Assembly: GCF_002993325.1 (NCBI RefSeq)
Contig: NZ_PVNO01000023.1
Location: forward strand, 1-64,000
Length of the DNA: 64,000 nt
Direction: 5' to 3'
Source of the DNA: Alteromonas gracilis
Lineage (GTDB): Bacteria; Pseudomonadota; Gammaproteobacteria; Enterobacterales; Alteromonadaceae
Shown here: piece by piece, positions 1-6,558 of the stretch
How the letters are laid out: the number at the start of each line of letters is the position of its first letter
Numbering within the stretch: the first letter of the stretch is position 1
Position numbers and translations under genes: made by a program
The notes under the pieces: generated by a model
Databases searched by the model: none
The model's input: the letters and a program-made list of their open reading frames with translations, nothing else
What the model was told of the DNA's origin: nothing

Positions 1-25
1 TAACAAGAGACTATGGCGTCAATAG

Positions 26-982
26 TTAATTTAAAGCCTTTGGCGCTTCCCACATCACACCATCTCTCAACATTGAATTCAGTACTATTACCATCTTTCT
101 CACACAGGCAATCAAAGCCACCTTTTTAGGCTTTCCTGCGCTTACTAACTTACCGTAATAAGATTTAAATACAGGGTTTGATTGAATCGCCGACATCACA
201 GCCATAAAGAGTACTGTTCTTACTTGGTGACGGCCACCTTGTATTTTCCGATGCCCTTTATACCGCCCACTTTCTTTGCTCATCGGTGCAACACCAACTA
301 AGGCTGCTGCTTGTTTGTTCGTCATATAACCAAGCTCAGGTAGATTACTTATTATTGACGCAGCTGCGACTTTTCCAACACCATTCATGCTTTGAAGCAG
401 TTGATCTTTCGCTTTAAATTCCGGCGTCAACTCAATCATCTTCAGGATTTTTTCTTCGACCTTTTTTATCTGATTACCCAAAGCCGTTAATATCGGTTTT
501 ATCGTCATCGCAAGGTCTTTGGGCATGATTTGAATTCTATTTTTTTCCATTGTTTGCATGGAAAGGAGTTGATTACGACGCGTGACTAAATCGCTCATAG
601 CGCGCATGGCTTTTGGCTTCAGCTGAGTTAAGTCAGGTTTTATCACCTCACTAAAGTGCGCTATTAGTTTAGCGTCGAGCTTGTCAGTTTTAGCTCGCCG
701 CCCTATCGCACCAGCAAATCGTTTTATGTGAACTGGATGGGCAATGACAAATGGAAGTTTTGCCTCAGCGCACGCCATTGCAAAAGGCATTTCTAATCTG
801 CCCGTCGCTTCAACAACTATTCTTTCGGGCTGATATTTCTTGAGTTCGACAATCGCTTCTTTTATCCCTCTTTCATTGTTTTCTACACAGAAAAAGATAT
901 CCAAAGGCCGTATGTAAATATCAAGCTGTGATTTGCCAGTATCTACCCCAACGTTAATTTTTTGCTTTGTAATAGTGTTCAT
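26..982 (-). CDS. IS110-family transposase (DEDD)
   Basis: This 318-residue protein is a DEDD transposase of the IS110 family, which moves circular intermediates using a structured bridge RNA from the element's non-coding end. The N-terminal RuvC-like domain shows the acidic set D14 (GVDTGK), E58 (VVEATG), D100 and D103 (KTDKLDAK). The C-terminal Tnp20 domain has a helix-hairpin-helix-like GVGKVAAA near 201, and a conserved Ser around 238 (SKESGRYKG) followed by GGRHQVR, the expected nucleophile region. The frame is intact and of usual length, so the element may be active. Only 25 bases lie downstream before the window edge, so I cannot place that end or decide between the IS110 and IS1111 subgroups. 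Its right neighbour is a cassette-like region, which matters because some IS1111 members target attC sites. Confidence 0.93.
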   Translation of the reverse strand: MNTITKQKINVGVDTGKSQLDIYIRPLDIFFCVENNERGIKEAIVELKKYQPERIVVEATGRLEMPFAMACAEAKLPFVIAHPVHIKRFAGAIGRRAKTDKLDAKLIAHFSEVIKPDLTQLKPKAMRAMSDLVTRRNQLLSMQTMEKNRIQIMPKDLAMTIKPILTALGNQIKKVEEKILKMIELTPEFKAKDQLLQSMNGVGKVAAASIISNLPELGYMTNKQAAALVGVAPMSKESGRYKGHRKIQGGRHQVRTVLFMAVMSAIQSNPVFKSYYGKLVSAGKPKKVALIACVRKMVIVLNSMLRDGVMWEAPKALN

Positions 983-1207
983 AATAAGCTGACTCTTGCT
1001 TGCATAATGCGGGTTCGAGACCCAGTAGACTATTCGAGTGTGGTGCTTGGAGTCCTATGAGGCGTTCTTTCTTGTTATCGGTCTCTCAATTGAGGAGCCA
1101 AAAATTAATCGAACTGCCAAATAGAAAGCTTTAGTTGCTGCTAAAGCCTGGGTCTCACATTACCCGAAATTGATGAAAAAGGATTTAAGTTAGGTGGGTA
1201 ATTATCC
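983..1207. mobile_element. Non-coding end of the IS110 element, candidate bridge-RNA region
   Basis: This gene-free stretch lies upstream of the transposase start, where IS110-group elements encode their bridge RNA. It contains several short hairpins: GGGT-TCGAG-ACCC (1011-1023), an imperfect fold centred on CTCAATTGAG (1080-1099) and a perfect 7-bp stem GCTTTAG/CTAAAGC (1128-1147). TCTTGTTA at 1070-1077 is the reverse complement of the first eight window bases, TAACAAGA, a possible short terminal match. The exact element boundary is not resolved. The bridge-RNA assignment is inference from family knowledge; an IS1111-type element would carry it on the other side. Confidence 0.35.
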
Positions 1208-1322
1208 ATACAAAAAAATTAAGTTCGCCCGCTTCGAGTGCTGGGACGCAAACATGCGGGCTGACTCACTTCGTTCGGATTTTAGCCCACATGCTAGCGC
1301 CCCTTAGCTTAAAGTTGTATAC
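1208..1322 (+). repeat. attC-like site 1 (degenerate integron recombination site)
   Basis: A long imperfect inverted repeat precedes the small lipoprotein gene. Arms 1243-1262 and 1284-1303 match at 16 of 20 positions, with a 21-base loop. The arms are flanked by CATACAAA on the left and AAAGTTGTAT on the right, which resemble degenerate R'' and R' boxes (RYYYAAC and GTTRRRY). Its size of about 115 bp and the start codon about 20 bp beyond the right box fit a cassette attC site. The boxes deviate from consensus, so this may be a decayed site. Confidence 0.4.
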
Positions 1323-1340
1323 CTAAAAGGATTTAACTAA

Positions 1341-1586
1341 ATGAAGTACCTTGTATTACCTCTCCTTTCACTTGCCCTTTTTGGCTGTGGCACAATCAAT
1401 ACGCCTAATGACGGCCTCGATGCAATCTACAACACCACCTCAGCAGTGATAAAAGGTGAGAATAGTAATAGTAGCTGCTCTACCGGACACATTGATGATA
1501 GAAAGAAGTGCAGGAGTCAATCACAAGCAAAAACAAATGCTATTTCAGAGTCAATCAAAAAGCATCGTCATGATAGCGGCGTATAA
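1341..1586 (+). CDS. Small cassette-type lipoprotein, function unknown
   Basis: This 81-residue protein starts with a short lipoprotein signal (MKYLVLPLLSLALFGCG). The lipobox LFGC puts the lipidated Cys at residue 16. The rest is polar, with Asn/Ser-rich stretches and two more cysteines (C46 and C57), and shows no domain I recognise. An AAAGGA Shine-Dalgarno precedes the ATG. The TAA stop lies inside the attC-like motif GTATAAC, a typical arrangement for integron cassette genes, where the stop is buried in the R'' box. Its flanks are both attC-like. I infer a mobile-cassette lipoprotein of unknown role in the cell envelope. Confidence 0.7.
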   Translation: MKYLVLPLLSLALFGCGTINTPNDGLDAIYNTTSAVIKGENSNSSCSTGHIDDRKKCRSQSQAKTNAISESIKKHRHDSGV

Positions 1587-1666
1587 CATTACGCTGTTCT
1601 CGCCCCCATTTTCGTTGCGTAAATAACGCGATATCTTTTAAATCGGGTGTTGCTAGACAGTTAACT
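1581..1666 (+). repeat. attC-like site 2 (weak)
   Basis: GTATAAC (1581-1587) overlaps the lipoprotein stop codon and GTTAACT lies at 1660-1666. These resemble R'' and R' boxes 86 bp apart, but the sequence between them folds only poorly. The call rests on position and box similarity. Confidence 0.3.
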
Positions 1667-1675
1667 TAAATGGTT

Positions 1676-1918
1676 TCACTCTTCTAATTCACCATCTAGT
1701 TCTGATATCAGGCGCTCAAGGTCGTATTCAGCCTCACCGCTTTCTTCATCTGCTACAAGTAATTGACGCAAAGTGTTTAATTTGGTCTCCTGTGTTTCTA
1801 GCAAGCGAAGAGCTGAACGAATTACTTCGCTCGCTGAACCATATCGACCAGTTTGAATTTGGCTGGCAATAAAGACATCAAAATGGTCACCAAGAGTAAT
1901 GCTGGTATTTTTAGCCAT
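1676..1918 (-). CDS. ParD-family antitoxin without adjacent toxin
   Basis: This 80-residue protein matches the ParD type II antitoxin family. It has an N-terminal ribbon-helix-helix region (TSITLGDHFDVFIASQIQ), the typical GRYGSASEVIRSALRLLE segment around residues 24-43, and an acidic C-terminal tail that would wrap the toxin. ParD normally autoregulates its operon and neutralises ParE, encoded immediately downstream with a short overlap. Here the downstream side (below 1676, on this strand) has no ParE-like frame before the lipoprotein gene. The antitoxin is therefore orphaned, or the toxin has been lost. It lies opposite to its neighbours between attC-like motifs, as toxin-antitoxin cassettes often do. 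Confidence 0.85.
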   Translation of the reverse strand: MAKNTSITLGDHFDVFIASQIQTGRYGSASEVIRSALRLLETQETKLNTLRQLLVADEESGEAEYDLERLISELDGELEE

Positions 1919-1980
1919 TTGCTTTCTCCAAGTACCAATATATACCTAAATACGGTATCTGCGCGCTGTCAGTCAATAGC

Positions 1981-2031
1981 GCATAACAAACACATTCACG
2001 CTGTTGCTAGCGCTCGCGGGGGCGGTTATAA
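1981..2031 (+). repeat. attC-like site 3
   Basis: GCATAAC (1981-1987, within GCATAACAAAC) and GTTATAA (2025-2031) form complementary outer boxes (ATAAC/GTTAT) 51 bp apart. The interior contains the small stem CGCT..AGCG. The next gene starts only 4 bases after the right box, as is usual for cassettes. This is the clearest of the attC-like sites here, though shorter than typical. Confidence 0.5.
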
Positions 2032-2034
2032 ACT

Positions 2035-2532
2035 ATGGATATTTTGAATTATTTTCAGCAGATGGTCGACTTGGCATCAGAAGGGGAGCTCCAGGGAATT
2101 TGGTTCTGGGCTTCATGCTACATGCTCGTGGTATGCCTTTATTCCGCTTATTTTCAAATCCGAACACGATTTTGGGCAACTACTGTGGGCAATATCCACA
2201 ACCTAGGACTTAAAAAATTTGGTATCTCAAACGATTTGTCCGAGCAACAATATCGAGGGAAAGCTCTGTATTCATATAGTGTGAATGGCCAAACTTATGA
2301 AGGAACACGTATTTCACCTTGGGTGTTCGTTACGAATTACAATGCAAAAGGATTGCTGCTCAGACAACAAGCTGGTATCGATATGCCAACCAAAGACACT
2401 GTCACCGTTTACTATAATCCCAATAAGCCTCAAAAGAGCTTCTTACTTAAGGCAAGTAAATTTGGGATCTTGGTTACGCTTACCAGCGCAGTAGCGCCTT
2501 TTTTGGGTTACGTGAGTCGATTTTATGCTTAA
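2035..2532 (+). CDS. DUF3592 membrane protein
   Basis: This 165-residue protein has an N-terminal membrane segment (about 22-42, GIWFWASCYMLVVCLYSAYF) and a second near the C-terminus (about 143-160). Between them lies a DUF3592-type beta-rich domain with YSYSVNGQTYEGTRI and VTVYYNPNKPQKSFL. The pairing of a 'Y-x-V-x-G-x-x-Y' strand with 'V-x-Y-x-P-x-x-P' is the hallmark of that family. Its function is unknown. The start lies 4 bases after the attC-like box GTTATAA and the stop 3 bases before GCATAACAAAC, so it fits a complete integron cassette. DUF3592 proteins are frequent cassette cargo in marine bacteria, but that is general knowledge and not proof. Confidence 0.8.
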   Translation: MDILNYFQQMVDLASEGELQGIWFWASCYMLVVCLYSAYFQIRTRFWATTVGNIHNLGLKKFGISNDLSEQQYRGKALYSYSVNGQTYEGTRISPWVFVTNYNAKGLLLRQQAGIDMPTKDTVTVYYNPNKPQKSFLLKASKFGILVTLTSAVAPFLGYVSRFYA

Positions 2533-2535
2533 TTT

Positions 2536-2582
2536 GCATAACAAACACTACATGCACTCGCGCTGCCCACTGGCGCTATAAG
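2536..2582 (+). repeat. attC-like site 4 (left box clear, right box degenerate)
   Basis: GCATAACAAAC (2536-2546) repeats exactly the motif at 1981-1991 and again follows a stop codon, by 3 bases. A possible degenerate right box, GCTATAAG, lies at 2575-2582. The following 220 bases up to the acetyltransferase gene hold nothing else I recognise. Confidence 0.4.
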
Positions 2583-2800
2583 AGGCACGCTCTGTCCCGT
2601 CGCTCGATTTTTCTGTCTATCATTTAAGTATAGTAGGCACTATTTGCTACATTTCGGGCAAACGCTTCATATAGTGATTTACTCAATCAGAAAAAAAGGG
2701 CTGTAGTACCGATTATAAAAGACGGGCATTGGCTTGATGTCGGTAAACCCAGACCTTTTTATATAACCTTGGGTTTGAAAAATTTTTACTAAGGAACAGT

Positions 2801-3229
2801 ATGACCATTGCATTTGTACCATCCACTGAATTGCAACGTGCGGCAGAATTCACCTTTGACAATATGCGTGTCTATTACGCACAGTACGCACCTGAATGGG
2901 ACGTTGAAAAAGTTCTCAGCGCCACTTCTAAACTTATCAACTTAGACATTCTGTTTGATGAAAAAGTGGTTGGCGTAATGCGCCTTGAATATGAGGATGA
3001 AAACTGTGTCCTGCGCGACTTACAGATTATCCCCAATGAGCAAAACAAAGGCATTGGTTTTACCGCACTTCAAGAAGCTAAAAGACTGGCGTTGAACGCT
3101 AATAAAAATACACTTTCGTTGCGAGTTTTTAAAATTAGCCCTGCTGTCGCTCTATATCAAAGAGATGGTTTTGTTATAAAAAGTGAAGACGACCGTTTTT
3201 TTAACATGGTTAAAGACTTAAAGCAGTAA
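2801..3229 (+). CDS. GNAT-family N-acetyltransferase
   Basis: This 142-residue protein has the GNAT fold. The substrate half is followed by strand beta4 (LDILFDEKVVGVMRLEYED), the acetyl-CoA-binding motif A (LRDLQIIPNEQNKGIGFTALQEA, with NKGIG as the Q/RxxGxG/A-like loop, roughly residues 77-99) and the C-terminal RVFKISPAVALYQRDGF segment (motif B, 'N/sPA..LY...GF'). It transfers an acetyl group from acetyl-CoA to an amine; the acceptor cannot be inferred. An AAGGAA Shine-Dalgarno lies before the ATG. It is followed closely by a second GNAT gene and the PhnA-like gene, all in one direction, so the three may be co-transcribed. Confidence 0.88.
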   Translation: MTIAFVPSTELQRAAEFTFDNMRVYYAQYAPEWDVEKVLSATSKLINLDILFDEKVVGVMRLEYEDENCVLRDLQIIPNEQNKGIGFTALQEAKRLALNANKNTLSLRVFKISPAVALYQRDGFVIKSEDDRFFNMVKDLKQ

Positions 3230-3269
3230 AGGCATAGCTCTTTCAAATTCTTAGAAGGCATTTATTTAT

Positions 3270-3725
3270 ATGGAAATTGTTATTGATGATCTAAGCTCCA
3301 CAGAGGTGCTGGCACTTTTAGAAGAGCATCTGTCGGATATGTACGCCACATCTCCTGAAGAAAGTGTCCATGCTTTAGACGTCGATGCTCTCAAAGCTCC
3401 CGACATTACCTTTTTTAGTGCTTGGAAAGCACAACAACTTGCAGGGTGCGTTGCCATCAAAAACCTTGATACTAAGCATGCCGAATTGAAGTCTATGCGC
3501 ACCGCCAAGTCGTTTAGAGGACAAGGTGTGGCCTCTGAGTTATTACTTTTTGCTCTGGAACATGCGAAAATGAAAGGGTTTAGTAGGGTAAGTTTAGAAA
3601 CAGGGACCCAGGATTACTTTTTGGCAGCGAGAACACTTTACAAAAAGTTCGGATTCATTGATTGCGGGCCCTTCGCTACTTACTCACTCGACCCTAATAG
3701 TCATTTTATGACGCTAGCACTTTAA
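3270..3725 (+). CDS. GNAT-family N-acetyltransferase (second, unrelated copy)
   Basis: This 151-residue GNAT protein has motif A around residues 71-92 (AELKSMRTAKSFRGQGVASELL, with the pyrophosphate-binding RGQGVA) and motif B near 110-133 (ETGTQDYFLAARTLYKKFGF). The 'S/TLETG....F..A..LY.K.GF' pattern resembles PhnO/YafP-like acetyltransferases that act on small polar molecules; the substrate is unknown. It lies 40 bp after the first GNAT gene but is not a recent duplicate, because the two share only family motifs. It starts without a strong Shine-Dalgarno (AGAAGGCAT sits 13 bases away). The gene ends 24 bp before the PhnA-like gene. Confidence 0.9.
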   Translation: MEIVIDDLSSTEVLALLEEHLSDMYATSPEESVHALDVDALKAPDITFFSAWKAQQLAGCVAIKNLDTKHAELKSMRTAKSFRGQGVASELLLFALEHAKMKGFSRVSLETGTQDYFLAARTLYKKFGFIDCGPFATYSLDPNSHFMTLAL

Positions 3726-3749
3726 TTTAGCATTTTAAGAGAATTCCAG

Positions 3750-4079
3750 ATGTCACTACCTCCTTGCCCGCATTGCCAATCAGAATATGTTTACGAAGAT
3801 CAGCCACTGCTGATTTGCCCTGAGTGTGGACACGAGTGGAACCCGAACGATGTTGAAGAAGAAGTGTCGGCTAAAGATTTTAATGGAACACCTTTAGTGG
3901 CCGGCGATAAAATTACCCTAGCGAAAGATTTGAAGGTAAAAGGAAGCTCATTGGTTTTAAAAATTGGCACTAAAGCGGTTATACGTCATGTGAAAGATGC
4001 CAAAGACCACCAGCTAGACTGCAAAGTAGATGGTGCTGGTGAAATGATGCTTACAGCACAGTTCGTTAAAAAAGCATAA
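3750..4079 (+). CDS. yjdM: PhnA/YjdM-type zinc-ribbon protein
   Basis: This 109-residue protein matches the YjdM (old name PhnA) family. A zinc ribbon with CPHC (residues 6-9) and CPEC (23-26) is followed by the conserved C-terminal domain (DFNGTPLVAGDKITLAKDL, VKGSSLVLKIGTKA). Despite the historical 'alkylphosphonate utilization' label, the family is not a demonstrated phosphonoacetate hydrolase, and no phosphonate genes are nearby. Length is normal for the family. The TAA stop is part of GCATAACAAAC, the third copy of the motif in this region, so this gene may be the last cassette of the remnant array. Confidence 0.9.
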   Translation: MSLPPCPHCQSEYVYEDQPLLICPECGHEWNPNDVEEEVSAKDFNGTPLVAGDKITLAKDLKVKGSSLVLKIGTKAVIRHVKDAKDHQLDCKVDGAGEMMLTAQFVKKA

Positions 4080-4110
4080 CAAACGATACTTTCCGCTTTG
4101 CTCGTTATTG
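4074..4110 (+). repeat. attC-like motif 5 at the right border of the accessory region
   Basis: GCATAACAAAC (4074-4084) contains the stop codon of the preceding gene, and CGTTATTG follows at 4103-4110. The pair is closer together than in functional attC sites, so it is probably a truncated site or a left box only. The rest of the gap up to 4298 holds nothing I recognise. Confidence 0.35.
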
Positions 4111-4298
4111 AGCGCGGCAGGATACATCAGTGCAATATCGCGTTGCTCATTCGGGTAGCGCGACAACTGCCTCAATTGGCATATCCGCTATACCATCTCG
4201 ATTTACTTCTTTTTCCGCTTCGCGCTTATTAGCTAGAAAAGTCATTCACAAACGCCTTGAAAAGCACACTAATGGTTCTCGACGACAGGTTTTGCGAA

Positions 4299-5570
4299 TT
4301 AGCTAAGCCATTTCCACCAAATAAACACAGCCAGAAATCCAAACAAATAGATTAGCCCTATATAGCTTAGCCCTCTTACGATGATATTGGGTGCAGCATC
4401 TGAGTGAAGCTGAGTTTGCGCAACAAGCTTATGATTAAGCCAAGCGAACATGGGCGTTGTGATAAAGGCTAGCGTCATCGCAAACCCAAGCATGGCAAGT
4501 AGTGCTGCTTTGAAAAAAAGCACAATGATAAAACTGGCTACAGCCATGAACAATAACACGGGGGTAACGAGTGTATTTCGGGTTAGTTTGTCGCCTTTAA
4601 ATAACAGAGTTATAGCTTCTGCAACAACCCTCGCGTAACCGTCATAGACTGTAAGCGCAGACCCAAATATGCATAAGAACGCGACGACAGCTATTAGCCA
4701 ATGGGACCATTCCCCAATAGTTGATGAGTACATGCTAATAAGCTGATGAGAAAAACCAATGCCACTTGCGCTGAGTTCAGTGCCACTGCCGTGTAGAATG
4801 AGTGCACCTAGCCCCAAAAATAAAAGCGCAAGAACAACGGTTACTGCATAACCTAGGTTAAAGTCGAACAACGCTGATTTAGGCGTTACCGCTTGGTCTG
4901 AGCATTGGCGCTTTAACCAAAGCGATGTGATAGAAGATATTTCAATGGGCGCGGGCATCCAGCCCATGGTTACGACAAGAAAACCAAGGGTGGCTAGGGT
5001 CCACGGAGAAGGCGGTGTAAAGGTAGGGTCTGCTGGCTCGGAGTAATTGCCCAGCGCTACAATAAATACAGCGACAGTAGCTATCACCAGCACTCCCATA
5101 ATACCTTTGGCGATATGATCTAACCCTTCAAAGTGCCCCTTTAACAAAATCAAAAGTATCAACGCAAGCACGATGGAAGACGACAGTGTTATGGCAATAT
5201 CAAAAGGAACAAAATAAGACAGTAAGCTTGCTGCAAACAGCAAAAGTGCTGCCGCGTTTACTACCGAAGCGATTGTGTTTAAACAAAGGGCTACGGCTAA
5301 ATAGCGCCGCCCCATTTTCAGATAGCCCTGCTGTAATGTTTGGTTAGTGCTGATGGTGTAGCTCACACCCGCCCTGAAAAACGGATATTTGAGCAGGTTC
5401 ACAACTAATATAAGAAGTGCCAGCTGCCAGCCGAACTTTGCGCCTGCCTGGGTTGAAGCTACCAGATGACTACCGCCCACCGCTGCCGTTGCCATGAGTA
5501 CACCAGGGCCAAGTAGTTTCATTAATGCAGTTAAGCGAGCAAAGATCGATGTTTCAGCTGTGTACAACAA
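4299..5570 (-). CDS. Divergent NRAMP-family membrane transporter
   Basis: This 423-residue polytopic protein has about 11 membrane segments and aligns with NRAMP divalent metal transporters: GPGVLMATAAVGGSHLVAS and QAGAKFGW in TM1, and GWMPAPIEISS in TM6. In canonical MntH proteins TM1 carries DPGN and TM6 a MPH metal site. Here DPGN is replaced by roughly GGSH and MPH by MPA, so classical Mn/Fe transport is doubtful and another substrate is likely. The start appears to be TTG at 5570, five bases after AGAGG; an internal ATG at about 5523 is an alternative. It is a single gene, facing away from the acetyltransferase region. Confidence 0.8.
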   Translation of the reverse strand: MLYTAETSIFARLTALMKLLGPGVLMATAAVGGSHLVASTQAGAKFGWQLALLILVVNLLKYPFFRAGVSYTISTNQTLQQGYLKMGRRYLAVALCLNTIASVVNAAALLLFAASLLSYFVPFDIAITLSSSIVLALILLILLKGHFEGLDHIAKGIMGVLVIATVAVFIVALGNYSEPADPTFTPPSPWTLATLGFLVVTMGWMPAPIEISSITSLWLKRQCSDQAVTPKSALFDFNLGYAVTVVLALLFLGLGALILHGSGTELSASGIGFSHQLISMYSSTIGEWSHWLIAVVAFLCIFGSALTVYDGYARVVAEAITLLFKGDKLTRNTLVTPVLLFMAVASFIIVLFFKAALLAMLGFAMTLAFITTPMFAWLNHKLVAQTQLHSDAAPNIIVRGLSYIGLIYLFGFLAVFIWWKWLS

Positions 5571-5741
5571 GGCAACCTCTAGGTGGGCGTTACGAAATAG
5601 CCGTCAACCTTAGCAGCTAAATTTAAAACAGAAAAGCGCGTTCATGCACATCAGCGGAACAACTAGCATAGGCTGATAAACTTGTTAGTTTACAGCCCTT
5701 GCTACATTAGCTTGTTAGAGAAAAAACAAACGCTGTAAGTA

Positions 5742-6539
5742 CTAACGTCTGTCGTAATTCACCTTCTTCTGAGGATGTTGGTAATAACCTTCTTTAAGTA
5801 GGCGTTTAAACCGAGTGAGTTTGCCTTCAAGAGTGAGTTCCTCTAGACCTTTGTTAAACAAAGAAAGAACAAGTTGACTATCAGCTGTGCCTTTAGGCAC
5901 CAATAAGTGGGTTGTGATGGTTGAAACGAAGGGCTTAATAGTCATTACATCACGGCGCTCACCGCGACTAAACTCCCGTTGTAGCAAATACCAACCAGTG
6001 AGTTCATCGATAGGGAAAATATCTATTTCTCCGTCAATCAGCGCTTGAAAGTTTTCCTTATCATTTGCTCGCTGAATTACATTCTCATTATCTTTGATAA
6101 ACGCCGCTAATTCGTCGTTATATAAATAGCCCTGTGTCATGCCCATTTTTAAGTCTTTTAGCTCTTCAAGTTCAGACCATGTTTTAGGGCCTTTCTCAGC
6201 ATTAACGTAAAATACTAGGCTTTCAGCACTAATTGGGTTGCTATGGTAGAACTCGCGCTCTCTTGACCGAACAAAGTTACCGTAAGAAAGCGCATCGTAC
6301 TCGCCTCTTAACGTTGCTTCTAATGCCTCTTCCCACGGCAAAGATACAAATTCAACTTCCACGCCCGTTTCTAAAAAAGCATCCGCAATAATGTGATTGA
6401 TATATCCGTCTTGCTGCATGTCTGTTGAGGTATAGGGGGCATATTCACTGGTCGCTATTCGCAGTTTCATCCACGCATGGGCAAAACTTTGCATTGGTAT
6501 TAGCGCAAGTATTAAAGTCGCTATAAATAGTAATCGCAT
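5742..6539 (-). CDS. Periplasmic solute-binding protein, family 3 type
   Basis: This 265-residue protein has a cleavable signal peptide (MRLLFIATLILALIPMQSFA-HA) followed by a bacterial extracellular solute-binding family 3 fold. It opens with LRIATSEYAPYTSTD and continues with DGYINHIIADAF, VEFVSLPWEEALEATLRGEYDAL and later KMGMTQGYLYND and GEIDIFPIDELTGWYLL. No ABC permease or ATPase genes are adjacent. It may therefore be a stand-alone sensor-type binding protein rather than a transport component, as is common in Alteromonadales. It lies 19 bp downstream of the porin-like gene on the same strand and is probably co-transcribed with it. The ligand is unknown. Confidence 0.85.
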   Translation of the reverse strand: MRLLFIATLILALIPMQSFAHAWMKLRIATSEYAPYTSTDMQQDGYINHIIADAFLETGVEVEFVSLPWEEALEATLRGEYDALSYGNFVRSREREFYHSNPISAESLVFYVNAEKGPKTWSELEELKDLKMGMTQGYLYNDELAAFIKDNENVIQRANDKENFQALIDGEIDIFPIDELTGWYLLQREFSRGERRDVMTIKPFVSTITTHLLVPKGTADSQLVLSLFNKGLEELTLEGKLTRFKRLLKEGYYQHPQKKVNYDRR

Positions 6540-6558
6540 GTCAAAGTCCTGTTAGGTT

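Noticed and set aside
1011..1023. GGGTTCGAGACCC resembling a tRNA T-arm
   Set aside because: No acceptor, D-arm or anticodon arm surrounds it; it is a short hairpin in the IS non-coding end.
1853..2213. Two short plus-strand frames over the ParD start and the DUF3592 start
   Set aside because: They overlap better genes in other frames and show no family pattern.
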